Of a DNA stretch of 15,875 nucleotides, positions 6,998 through 14,655 are shown piece by piece. Positions within the stretch are counted from its first letter, which is position 1; each line of letters begins with the position of its first letter. The position numbers and the translations under genes were made by a program. The notes beneath the pieces are model-generated. The model made no database searches, had not been told where the DNA came from, and saw only the letters and a list, made by a program, of their open reading frames with translations. The DNA comes from an uncultured Clostridia bacterium (lineage in GTDB: Bacteria; Bacillota; Clostridia; Peptostreptococcales; Acidaminobacteraceae): contig CALFKA010000101.1 of assembly GCA_937880545.1 (NCBI GenBank), positions 1-15,875 of the forward strand. The letters are read 5' to 3'.

Positions 6998-7023
6998 AAA
7001 TAAAAACGGCTCTATATAAGCCG
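6998..7023 (-). terminator. Rho-independent terminator of the tetR gene
   Basis: On the minus strand CGGCTT-ATATA-GAGCCG (7023-7007; five Watson-Crick pairs plus a T-G pair) is followed by TTTTTATTT. It lies 39 bases after the TetR stop codon and separates that gene from the carnitine operon promoter, so the operon does not rely on read-through. Confidence 0.75.
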
Positions 7024-7062
7024 AATTGGTTGTAATACTTTTTCTATCATAGATATTATGGA

Positions 7063-7713
7063 TTAGTTCTCCCACTCTCCTTTTATGAAAAAACGGATAA
7101 TACCCATAAGCTCATCCTTAAAATGCTCGAATTTAATATCCTGGCGAAGGTCGTTGAGTACCGCCTGATATGCATAGATGGTTCCTGTGTTAATTCGATG
7201 GACATCCCTCGGCTGAATGTATCTATCCTTAACTAAATCATCGAGAAGCACACGGTTTCTAACATAGATATTCTTTCCACCATACATCTGCTTCACCAGC
7301 TCCACTTCGATATGCCATTCTTCCGGGAAAATGGTGTAATAATCATTCATTGTGGTATCTAGCGAGTTTCTATATTTGGGGCTGAAGAAGATCTCATAAA
7401 ACATCTTAGGTTTTTCAAAGGATTGGTCGATGAAAAAAGACCAAATCTCCATATAACGCTCATAAGCATCCGTATAGTGTTTGGCCACTCGGTCAATTCG
7501 GAGGGTATATTCAGCTAAATAGCGCATGGACATATAAAATAATAAATGATCTAAGTCATCGAAATAATTATAGAGAGTCGCAGAATTATAACCCGCCAAC
7601 TTAGCGACATTTCTAATAGTGATTTTGTCAAAACCTTCTTTCTGCATAATTTCATCAGCAGAAAGAATAAACTTAGCCATCATTCTTTTGCGCAACCTTG
7701 CTTTTCTCTCCAT
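7063..7713 (-). CDS. TetR/AcrR-family transcriptional regulator
   Basis: A 216-residue protein with a TetR-type N-terminal DNA-binding domain: helix-turn-helix around residues 31-52 (ITIRNVAKLAGYNSATLYNYF), preceded by the usual helix containing ADEIMQKEGFDKI. The remainder is an all-helical ligand-binding and dimerisation region without recognisable subfamily signature. The ATG at 7713 has GGGGAAGGA upstream. It stands alone with its own terminator, upstream of and codirectional with the carnitine/betaine reductase operon, whose promoter region carries several palindromes, so it is a likely local regulator of that operon. The ligand may be carnitine, betaine or an acyl-CoA intermediate; this is inference. 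Confidence 0.85.
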   Translation of the reverse strand: MERKARLRKRMMAKFILSADEIMQKEGFDKITIRNVAKLAGYNSATLYNYFDDLDHLLFYMSMRYLAEYTLRIDRVAKHYTDAYERYMEIWSFFIDQSFEKPKMFYEIFFSPKYRNSLDTTMNDYYTIFPEEWHIEVELVKQMYGGKNIYVRNRVLLDDLVKDRYIQPRDVHRINTGTIYAYQAVLNDLRQDIKFEHFKDELMGIIRFFIKGEWEN

Positions 7714-7747
7714 TGTCCTTCCCCAAAAAGTAACAAGTTTATATTTT

Positions 7748-7758
7748 TGATCATATCA
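7748..7758. promoter_or_regulatory. Possible tetR promoter/autoregulatory site
   Basis: On the minus strand a TATGAT -10-like box (7755-7750) lies 37 bases upstream of the tetR ATG; I find no convincing -35 at 17-18 bases. The imperfect dyad TGAT-CAT-ATCA (7748-7758) overlaps it, a suitable place for autoregulation. Weak evidence. Confidence 0.3.
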
Positions 7759-7892
7759 GAGATTACTTGCTTCGAAAAGAACAGCAAAAAAACGTTCAAA
7801 ATGCCAATCACTGACAATTCAAGTGTTTTCATCATATCTTTTCGAATTAATAGAATGAATCAACTTATAAGGCGGATAGTTTTGAAAGTATC

Positions 7893-8387
7893 CTATTCGC
7901 TATCTTGCCTCAATGCATACAGAAGCGGGATCTCTCCTTTCTCCGTCAGATCCTTTACTGTCAGGTAGTCAAGAAATGTTACCTCTTCTCCTATTTCAAA
8001 GAAGGCAACTGACCCTTTCTTCATCCAGCCTACTGGAAAACCGAGGAGATCGCACCAATCGGAGAAAGTAGGTTCATGACCTACAAGAATGAGGATATCC
8101 TCTTTTGTCTCCGCCATCGCTCGATAGAGCTCTCGGGTATCGCCGATTGCCACCCAGTCTTGAAGCTCCATCTTCACATCCAAGTGTTTTTCCAGTTCTT
8201 CTGCCGTCTGATATGCTCTGACAAGAGGAGAGCTGATCAGGCGAACAGTATAATCTTTCAGAGCATCGCATAGTCTTGGATAGGCTGCTTCAATCTTCTG
8301 CCTTCCTTCCTCAGTCAGAGCTCGCAGGCCATCCGGTTTCATTCCTCGTTCTTCTGCAATGGCGTGACGGATCAGCATGAATAACAT
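7893..8387 (-). CDS. sixA: SixA-type phosphohistidine phosphatase (histidine phosphatase superfamily)
   Basis: A 164-residue protein with the RHG phosphatase signature near the N-terminus (MLIRHAIAEE, catalytic His8, Arg7), SSPLVRAYQTAE at about 52-63 with a second phosphate-binding Arg (57), and LVGHEPTFSDW with the second catalytic-pocket His (104). Size and order fit SixA, which removes phosphate from histidine in phosphorelay or phosphotransferase proteins; some close relatives act on small molecules. The ATG at 8387 follows GGAGG by seven bases. It is separated from tetR by about 180 bases and faces away from the sugar importer operon. Its target cannot be told from the sequence. Confidence 0.85.
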   Translation of the reverse strand: MLFMLIRHAIAEERGMKPDGLRALTEEGRQKIEAAYPRLCDALKDYTVRLISSPLVRAYQTAEELEKHLDVKMELQDWVAIGDTRELYRAMAETKEDILILVGHEPTFSDWCDLLGFPVGWMKKGSVAFFEIGEEVTFLDYLTVKDLTEKGEIPLLYALRQDSE

Positions 8388-8426
8388 GGGATTGCCTCCT
8401 ACCTTTCTTGTCTTTGCTATTTTTTA

Positions 8427-8435
8427 ATTGTACCA
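8427..8435 (-). promoter_or_regulatory. Possible extended -10 promoter of the sixA-like gene
   Basis: Minus-strand TGGTACAAT (8435-8427) is an extended -10 (TGn-TACAAT), about 40 bases upstream of the ATG. No clear -35 hexamer. Confidence 0.35.
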
Positions 8436-8559
8436 TGATTTTTTTGTGACACTTATTAGTTTTTGTGCAGAATAATAATTCTTGAGTATAATGTAGATAA
8501 ACGGGTGTTTTCTGACTGTTGTTTTAATCGAAAAGATTACCAGAATGTGGCAATTGCTT

Positions 8560-8588
8560 TTGACAATTACTAGGGTATGGATTAAAAT
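8560..8588 (+). promoter_or_regulatory. Sigma-A-type promoter of the maltose-type ABC importer operon
   Basis: TTGACA (8560-8565), 17 bases, then TAAAAT (8583-8588); start predicted near 8595, about 40 bases before the TTG start codon. AATTG (8552-8556) and CAATT (8564-8568) form an inverted repeat overlapping the -35 box and may be an operator. A second, weaker candidate is TTGTGC-N18-TATAAT at 8463-8492. Confidence 0.72.
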
Positions 8589-8634
8589 ACACTCTACTGA
8601 AATAAAATTTCAATGAAATTAAAAGGAGGACACA

Positions 8635-10002
8635 TTGAAGAAGCACACGGTTGTATTACTAGCACTCTTGCTGGTTTTTGCTTTGGTGATCGGTGCCTGC
8701 TCGAAACCCGCAGAACCCGCACCCACACCCCCGGCAACAGAATCCCCGGCAGAGACACCCCCACCCGCTGACACACCACCGGCGAGCGGTGACAGCGTCG
8801 AACTGACGGTTCAGGCAGAATCTGCCTGGGTCCCTCACTATCAGAACGCGATCGAGCGCGTCATCGCCGCTTTCCCCGAAGCCAATATCAAAATCATCGA
8901 AATTGGTGCCTTTGATCATCTTGATACCATTGACACCACCGATGCCACCAATGTCGACGTAGCCGACGTCTTCGCGCTTCCGGCCGACCGTATCTATGGT
9001 CTGTCAAATGCCGAAGTACTCGCCGGCATCGACTCCCAGAAACTTGCATCTGACCTCGGCGGATTTGCCGACTTTGATGCAGGACTCGGCGGAAACTTCA
9101 AGATTGGCGAAGAATACCTCGCCTTCCCCTACAACATCGAAACGCTGATCTCCTTCGTCAACGTCGCCAATGGCAAAGCCGAAGGTGTCGACTACACGCA
9201 ACCGCTCGAGCTCAACGATGTCACCAAACCGGAGACCATTCTCCTGCCCGCGTTTGACGCTTGGTTCGGGGTTGCCCTGACCAACTCCGCAGGGATTGAA
9301 CTTCTCGGAAGAGGCGACGATGGCGTTCTGTTCTCCGACATGACGAAAGAATGGGCAGACCTCGAGCCCGAAAAACAGGCTGCTATTGAAGCCCTCTTCA
9401 ACTATTGGAAAGTCCAATACGACAACAACACCCCCCTCTTCGACCCTGAAGCCGGATGGGGATATATTGACGATACCTTTGCTACCGGCGGTGGCGGCGT
9501 CATCCGTATCGGCGGCCCCTGGGATACCAGCAGTGTCTCCGAACAAGCCGGCGACGGAGCTGACCTTGAAGTCTATCCGCTTGGACAGATTACAGTAGCC
9601 AGCTTGCCCCTGACCCACTGGAAAGGTGGCTGGGGACTGGGCATCAACAGCCGCATCGAAGAAGATGCGCACAAGATGGACATTGCCCATGCACTGATCA
9701 AAGAAATCGTCAATCCTGAATATGCTGTGGATCTCTTCAAGGCCACCGGCAAAATCCTTGAGAACGTCAGTGGCGACACCTATGCCGCCAGCGACCTCTC
9801 TGACATCGACAAGAAGGTTATCGCCTCTGTCATCGCTTCCTATGAAGAAGCTCCTGCACGCCCGCTCTTCACCGAGTGGGGTCGCGTATGGGACACCTGG
9901 AAAAACAGCATCCTTTCCTGGAATGCGCAGGTCCCCGCCAATGCAGAAGAGGCATATAAAGAGATCAAAGCTTCCTTTGATGCGATGATGACAAACTTCT
10001 AA
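8635..10002 (+). CDS. Extracellular sugar-binding lipoprotein of an ABC importer (MalE-like)
   Basis: A 455-residue secreted lipoprotein. Signal peptide: basic KKH, hydrophobic core, lipobox VIGAC with the lipidated Cys at residue 22. Next comes a proline/threonine-rich tether (about 25-51), then a periplasmic-binding-protein fold of the SBP family 1. Stretches such as VIRIGGPWDTSS, HWKGGWGLGINSR and ARPLFTEWGRVWDTW are MalE-like. The start is TTG, with AGGAGG five to six bases upstream; no better start is nearby. It captures the ligand, presumably a maltodextrin or related oligosaccharide, at the outer face of the membrane and delivers it to the MalF/MalG pair encoded downstream. A terminator hairpin follows it, which would give more binding protein than permease. 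The exact sugar is not known. Confidence 0.88.
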   Translation: MKKHTVVLLALLLVFALVIGACSKPAEPAPTPPATESPAETPPPADTPPASGDSVELTVQAESAWVPHYQNAIERVIAAFPEANIKIIEIGAFDHLDTIDTTDATNVDVADVFALPADRIYGLSNAEVLAGIDSQKLASDLGGFADFDAGLGGNFKIGEEYLAFPYNIETLISFVNVANGKAEGVDYTQPLELNDVTKPETILLPAFDAWFGVALTNSAGIELLGRGDDGVLFSDMTKEWADLEPEKQAAIEALFNYWKVQYDNNTPLFDPEAGWGYIDDTFATGGGGVIRIGGPWDTSSVSEQAGDGADLEVYPLGQITVASLPLTHWKGGWGLGINSRIEEDAHKMDIAHALIKEIVNPEYAVDLFKATGKILENVSGDTYAASDLSDIDKKVIASVIASYEEAPARPLFTEWGRVWDTWKNSILSWNAQVPANAEEAYKEIKASFDAMMTNF

Positions 10003-10014
10003 ACACAACCAATG

Positions 10015-10050
10015 AAAGGAAGAAAGGGTTCGCTCCCTTTCTTCCTTTTT
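10015..10050 (+). terminator. Intra-operon terminator/attenuator after the binding-protein gene
   Basis: AAAGGAAGAAAGGG (10015-10028) and CCCTTTCTTCCTTT (10035-10048) form a perfect 14-bp stem with a six-base TTCGCT loop, ending in a run of five T. It begins 12 bases after the lipoprotein stop codon. Downstream permease genes have no obvious promoter of their own, so partial read-through is expected. Confidence 0.8.
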
Positions 10051-10063
10051 CATAGGAGTCTCT

Positions 10064-10483
10064 ATGTCCAAGATAACCCTCTCCCGAAAAGGGCTGATGA
10101 TCCTGCTCATCCTGTGTGCGGCGATCGTATTTCTATTAAGTCTGGAAGTACTCGTTCTCACAAAAGATGCGGATATCTTTCGGGAATTTGAACAGCAGCT
10201 GCCTGAGGCGACGTTTTCTGACTACCTGAATGCCCGTATTTTTACCTATATTATTCAAGTCGTTCCCGTCCTCTCGGTCGCACTATATACATTTTTTCTT
10301 GGCAAGCGATTCGGGACTCCACCTATGTACCGCCTGATCTGGGGGCTTCTCCTGGGAGGGGCAGCGATGCTTCGCGCCCTGCAGACGAACCTTCGCACAC
10401 CTCTTTCCCTGTTGCTCCTGATCCTCTACATTGCACTTATCCTCGTCGTCATCAACATCCATCGTTTCTCAGAAGGCAGGTGA
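10064..10483 (+). CDS. Four-helix membrane protein of unknown function within the ABC importer operon
   Basis: A 139-residue protein I do not recognise. Four hydrophobic segments are visible at about residues 10-32, 58-80, 88-105 and 112-132. Between the first two lies an acidic extracellular or cytosolic loop (KDADIFREFEQQLPEATF). The ATG at 10064 is preceded by TAGGAG. It stands between the binding-protein gene and malF and ends only three bases before the malF TTG start, so it is surely cotranscribed and translationally coupled with malF. It may be an accessory membrane subunit of the importer, or may help MalF assembly; no motif supports a definite role. Confidence 0.75.
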   Translation: MSKITLSRKGLMILLILCAAIVFLLSLEVLVLTKDADIFREFEQQLPEATFSDYLNARIFTYIIQVVPVLSVALYTFFLGKRFGTPPMYRLIWGLLLGGAAMLRALQTNLRTPLSLLLLILYIALILVVINIHRFSEGR

Positions 10484-10486
10484 CCA

Positions 10487-12541
10487 TTGAAGACCACCCC
10501 ACTTCTTCTCGATGACATTGGAAATGTCCGAGAGAGAAAAAACCTATATCTAAAAGAGCTTTTTGAAGCAGAAGCTGCCGGAGCGCAGGAAGAAGTCCGC
10601 CGGATCAAAGCTGCCCGCTCCGACCACCCCTACATCGTTTCGCTTAAAGAAGCACAGGCTAGGGAGACACAGTTTCTGCTGGAGCTCAAGAAGAAAACGG
10701 ATGAATTTGAGCGCACTCTTGCCTCAGATGATCCGCTGAAAAAACTCAAAGTCGATACCTTTGAAGCCCGGGAAAAGGCTGCTTTCTATCAGCCGCTCCG
10801 GGAGCTGAGTTATGATTTTGAACTGGAAGATCGCATCAACCACTTCCGGCTCCATCAGCTTCCCCGCATTGTGGCAGACCAGGAGTCGTTGAGGGAGCGC
10901 ATCGCCGTTGTCGAGGCAGAGCTCTCCCGGGAAAGATCCCAGGACCACGGCGCCTATGAACAGGAAACAGTCCGTTTCCGCACGGAAAGAAAAATGCGGC
11001 TTAGCGAAGAGATCGACGAACTCAAAGAAAAGCGTAAAGAGCGTTTGATCAGTGATAAAGCCTATACCAACGAAAAGAAGATGGCGCAGCTCAAGACCCG
11101 CGATGATATCCTTGCAAGGGAAAACTCACATCCGGTGAAGCTTTTAGAAGAAGAACTTCGCAACTTGCGCCACCGACTGAAGGCGGACAAACGCCTGGCT
11201 CTCAAAGTACTTGAAAGTGATATCTCAGATGTCCGTCGAAAGACACCTGTCGAGACGGAGCAGCGATTTCCCTGGAGAAGTATCGTATCGATCCCTTTTC
11301 CGGGCATCGGGCAGTTCCTGAACAAACAGTGGCAAAAGGGAATCCTTTTCCTGCTCGCCTCTCTCTTGATCTACCTGGTCGCCATCCCCTATGCGTTGGG
11401 TTATGGCAACTATCAGGGCTCAGGTATCAGCGGGCTGATCAGTCTTGCTGAAGGAGGTGCTCGCCTGGACCGCTCCATCATCTTCATGGTCGAGGGCATC
11501 ATCGCGATCTTCCTTCTGGTATTTGCCGCCGCTCTTCTTCTCATCTCTTTCAAGGATGTCTATACGACTGAGAAAAGGAAAACCCAAGGTATCCGCCCCT
11601 TCACCTGGTTTGAAAGCCGCCAGACGATCGAAGAAAAAGGTTTCCCATATCTCGTGTCTCTGCCGGCACTCATCGTCATTGTCTTCATCGTGCTTGTTCC
11701 GATCATGACGACAATCCTCATCTCCTTTACCAACATGGATCCCCAGCATCAGTCAAAGTTCCAATGGATCGGGCTTGCCAACTACAAGCTCATTGCTCTG
11801 GGGCAAGGCATCGCGGGAAGCGCCTTTTGGCTCATCTTGGGATGGACCCTCATATGGACCATCGGTGCGACGACCGTTGCGATCGCCATCGGCTTTTTCC
11901 TGAGCCTGCTGGTCAATCAGGAGAGACTAAAGGGCAAGAAGTTCTTCCGCACGGTTTTCTTACTTCCTTGGGCGGTTCCGGCATTTATCACGATCATGTT
12001 CTTTTCGATCATGGTCTCCTCGACCGGACCGATCACACAGATTCTCAAGACATTGACGGGGCAGATCATTAATATCAAGAACTCTTCTCTCCTCACTCGA
12101 ATCTTTCTGATCTTCCTTCAGGGATGGCTGGGGAGTGCCTATATCTTCTTGCTCTCCACCGGCGTGCTACAAGGTATCCCCTCCGACCTCTATGAGGCGG
12201 CAGAGATTGACGGAGCGACCAGCTGGCAAAAGACAATGCGCATCACGGTGCCGCTTATCCTCTTTCAAACAGCGCCGCTACTTGTCGGCCAGTACACCTT
12301 TAACTTCAACAACTTCTCCATCATCTTCCTCTTCAATCAGGGGCGGCGGTTTAACCCTACGCACTATGGAAACTTGGCGGAAAGTACGGATATCCCGATC
12401 TCCTATATTTACAAGGTGACGATACAGAATCAGTATCAGGGGATCGGCGCAGCGATTACGATCGTCATCTCCATCGTCCTGATGTTTGTCGCTTGGCTTG
12501 GCTACCGCAATACCAAGGCCTTTAAGGAGGAAAAACTGTGA
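10487..12541 (+). CDS. malF: Maltose-type ABC importer permease MalF with long N-terminal coiled-coil extension
   Basis: A 684-residue permease, longer than usual MalF-type subunits. Residues 1 to about 260 are highly charged and helix-forming, rich in E, K and R with heptad-like spacing, predicted coiled coil without hydrophobic segments. Membrane segments start near 283. The C-terminal transmembrane domain (about 385-675) holds the EAA loop YEAAEIDGATSW at 569-580, which docks on the ATPase. The start is TTG at 10487, with AGGTGA upstream, overlapping the end of the preceding gene; no ATG with a ribosome site is available before the extension ends, so the extension belongs to the gene. The stop overlaps the MalG start by four bases. 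Function: passage of sugar across the membrane with MalG. The coiled coil may be a cytosolic contact or regulatory platform; this is inference. Confidence 0.85.
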   Translation: MKTTPLLLDDIGNVRERKNLYLKELFEAEAAGAQEEVRRIKAARSDHPYIVSLKEAQARETQFLLELKKKTDEFERTLASDDPLKKLKVDTFEAREKAAFYQPLRELSYDFELEDRINHFRLHQLPRIVADQESLRERIAVVEAELSRERSQDHGAYEQETVRFRTERKMRLSEEIDELKEKRKERLISDKAYTNEKKMAQLKTRDDILARENSHPVKLLEEELRNLRHRLKADKRLALKVLESDISDVRRKTPVETEQRFPWRSIVSIPFPGIGQFLNKQWQKGILFLLASLLIYLVAIPYALGYGNYQGSGISGLISLAEGGARLDRSIIFMVEGIIAIFLLVFAAALLLISFKDVYTTEKRKTQGIRPFTWFESRQTIEEKGFPYLVSLPALIVIVFIVLVPIMTTILISFTNMDPQHQSKFQWIGLANYKLIALGQGIAGSAFWLILGWTLIWTIGATTVAIAIGFFLSLLVNQERLKGKKFFRTVFLLPWAVPAFITIMFFSIMVSSTGPITQILKTLTGQIINIKNSSLLTRIFLIFLQGWLGSAYIFLLSTGVLQGIPSDLYEAAEIDGATSWQKTMRITVPLILFQTAPLLVGQYTFNFNNFSIIFLFNQGRRFNPTHYGNLAESTDIPISYIYKVTIQNQYQGIGAAITIVISIVLMFVAWLGYRNTKAFKEEKL

Positions 12542-13425
12542 AGAAAAAGAAAGAAGGTCTCTATCTTTCGGACCGTCCTCCCCTAAGTCCGCTGGGAAAA
12601 GTGCTCCTGGCACTTTCCTATGTTGTCCTCGCGGTATGGTCGATCGTCATCCTGTGGCCTTTGTCACAGATGGTGATCTCAAGCTTTAACGGGACGCAGA
12701 CGAAAAACATCACTATGGGCAGACGTTTCGAGTTCTCCTTTAAGCACTTTGAGTTTCTTTTCAAGGAGACAAACTTTCTGCTGTGGGTAAAAAACACCCT
12801 GTTCATCGCAGTTGCGACAGCTCTTTTGACCCTGATCATCGTGTCGTTCACCGGCTACGCCTACTCGCGTTACCGATTTGCCGGACGCAGGGCAAGTCTG
12901 CTCTCAATCATGCTGATTCAGACGATCCCGACCTTTGCAGGTATCACAGCCTTTTATACGATGCTCAGTATCATCTCAGGATTTGCTCCCTTCTTTTCCC
13001 GGCAGCTTTTCCTCATCCTGATCTACGCAGGTGGAGGAATTGCCTCCAACACCTTTATACTAAAAGGCTATATTGACTCTGTTTCTACTGAGCTTGACGA
13101 CGCTGCCCGCATCGACGGCTGCTCGAACATGCAGGTCTATCGACTAATCATCATGCCGATTGCCCGCCCGATGCTCTCAATCATCGCGCTGTGGAGCTTT
13201 ATCGGGCCTTTCATGGACTACATGCTGGCGGCGATTCTCCTGACAAACAATGAGTCACTGACTCTCGCCCCCGGGCTCTTCACACTCATCAACGACACCC
13301 GCACCATGAATCAGCCGGCCTTTGCCGCCGGAGGACTCCTGACTGCGATTCCCATAATCATTCTTTTCATCGCCCTGCAGAACCAGCTTGTGAGCGGACT
13401 GGCTCAAGGCTCTGTGAAGGGGTAG
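12538..13425 (+). CDS. malG: Maltose-type ABC importer permease MalG
   Basis: A 295-residue permease with about six membrane segments. The EAA loop is ELDDAARIDGCSNMQVYRL at about 185-203, and the C-terminus NQLVSGLAQGSVKG closely resembles the MalG tail that inserts into the ATPase dimer. It starts with GTG at 12538, four bases inside the end of malF (GTGA overlap), with AAGGAGG seven to eight bases upstream. It forms the transmembrane heterodimer with the upstream permease. The substrate group (maltose/maltodextrin) is inferred from the tail and the operon. Confidence 0.88.
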   Translation: MKKKKEGLYLSDRPPLSPLGKVLLALSYVVLAVWSIVILWPLSQMVISSFNGTQTKNITMGRRFEFSFKHFEFLFKETNFLLWVKNTLFIAVATALLTLIIVSFTGYAYSRYRFAGRRASLLSIMLIQTIPTFAGITAFYTMLSIISGFAPFFSRQLFLILIYAGGGIASNTFILKGYIDSVSTELDDAARIDGCSNMQVYRLIIMPIARPMLSIIALWSFIGPFMDYMLAAILLTNNESLTLAPGLFTLINDTRTMNQPAFAAGGLLTAIPIIILFIALQNQLVSGLAQGSVKG

Positions 13426-13433
13426 GAGGCAAT

Positions 13434-14519
13434 ATGCGCGTCGAAATGAAAGACATCGGAAAAAAATATGAAGGCAGAGAGAATTTTACTCTCCGCCATA
13501 TCGACCTGACGATTGAAGAACAAGCCTTCTGTGTCATCCTGGGACCTTCAGGGTGCGGTAAGAGCACACTCCTGCGCATGATTGCAGGACTCAACTCCAT
13601 CACTGAAGGAGAACTGATCTTCAATGGCAAACTGATGAACAAGGTCCCGCCAAAGGACAGAGACATCGCCATGGTGTTCCAGTCCTATGCCCTCTATCCT
13701 CACATGAGCGTCTACGACAATATGGCCTTCAGCCTCTCACTGAGAAAAGAGCCCAAAGAGGTGATCCGCGATAGAGTAATGGAAGCGGCAGAAATTTTGC
13801 AGATTACGGAGTATCTCTACAACAAACCCTCCGATATTTCCGGAGGACAGCGACAGCGCGTCGCTCTTGGACGAGCCATGGTTAGAAAACCGCGTGTCTT
13901 TTTGATGGATGAGCCACTCTCCAATCTCGATGCCAAGCTAAGAGAACATATGAGAGTAGAGCTCGTGCGACTCCACAAGAACCTGGGCACCACCACCATC
14001 TATGTCACCCACGATCAGACGGAAGCCATGACCATGGCAGATTTGATTGTATTAATGAATGACGGCAAGATTATGCAACAGGGGAGTCCCGAGGAATTCT
14101 ACCATCGTCCTGAAAACCTCTTTGTTGCCGGTTTCATAGGTTCCCCTACGATGAATATCTATCCCGGCATGATCAAGGACGGTAAGTTTATCTCCAAAGG
14201 CGGCGCTCTTGAAGTAGAGCCGGCACCCAAAGATGCCCAAGCTCTGCAGGATTTTGAGGGTAAAGATGTCCACATGGGCATCCGAAGCGAGCGTCTTCTT
14301 TCCGGAAAAGATGAAAAGAACACCTTTGCTGCCGAAGTCGATGTCATCGAGATGTTAGGGAAAGAAAAACTCCTCAACTGCAAAATGACAGATGGGAGCG
14401 ACATTGTCATATCGGTTCCAGGCCACTTCGAGTACGAAGTCGACGAAGTCCATAACTTCCACTTTGATCTTGAAGCCCTCCACTTCTTTGACTCGCAGAC
14501 GAGCGAACGCATCAGTTAG
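13434..14519 (+). CDS. ABC importer ATP-binding protein, MalK/UgpC/MsmK type
   Basis: A 361-residue ATPase. Walker A GPSGCGKST at about 37-45, Q-loop Gln83, signature ISGGQRQRVALGRA at 135-148, Walker B VFLMDEP with catalytic Glu160, D-loop SNLDAK and switch His193 (VTHDQTEA). A C-terminal part of about 120 residues is of the TOBE/regulatory type found in sugar ATPases. The ATG at 13434 has AGGAGG four bases upstream and lies eight bases after malG. It hydrolyses ATP on the cytoplasmic side to drive MalF-MalG. Many Bacillota encode a shared MsmX-type ATPase elsewhere; here the importer carries its own. Confidence 0.92.
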   Translation: MRVEMKDIGKKYEGRENFTLRHIDLTIEEQAFCVILGPSGCGKSTLLRMIAGLNSITEGELIFNGKLMNKVPPKDRDIAMVFQSYALYPHMSVYDNMAFSLSLRKEPKEVIRDRVMEAAEILQITEYLYNKPSDISGGQRQRVALGRAMVRKPRVFLMDEPLSNLDAKLREHMRVELVRLHKNLGTTTIYVTHDQTEAMTMADLIVLMNDGKIMQQGSPEEFYHRPENLFVAGFIGSPTMNIYPGMIKDGKFISKGGALEVEPAPKDAQALQDFEGKDVHMGIRSERLLSGKDEKNTFAAEVDVIEMLGKEKLLNCKMTDGSDIVISVPGHFEYEVDEVHNFHFDLEALHFFDSQTSERIS

Positions 14520-14551
14520 CCCGTCACAGCCAAATGAGACCATAACTAACC

Positions 14552-14593
14552 TGACCCCCAAAAGTTGGGCCTAGAATCCAATTCAGGGGGTCA
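14552..14593. repeat. 42-bp interrupted inverted repeat; terminator or remnant of transposon ends
   Basis: TGACCCCC (14552-14559) and GGGGGTCA (14586-14593) are perfect 8-bp arms; inside them TTGG (14565-14568) and CCAA (14578-14581) pair again. It lies between convergent genes, where a bidirectional terminator is expected, but T-runs are poor. The arm TGACCCCCAAAAGTTGG resembles terminal repeats of IS3-family elements as I remember them. No flanking target duplication is seen. Confidence 0.5.
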
Positions 14594-14655
14594 TATTTAT
14601 ACCTAATCACATTTTCTGAGGAGAATGAAATCAGATTGTGAGATAGTTTCCTCGT

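Noticed and set aside
9004..10161. A 385-aa open frame on the minus strand opposite the sugar-binding protein
   Set aside because: It lies opposite a clearly recognisable lipoprotein gene in a C-ending-codon region that opens antisense frames. It has no ribosome site, no family resemblance and crosses the terminator.
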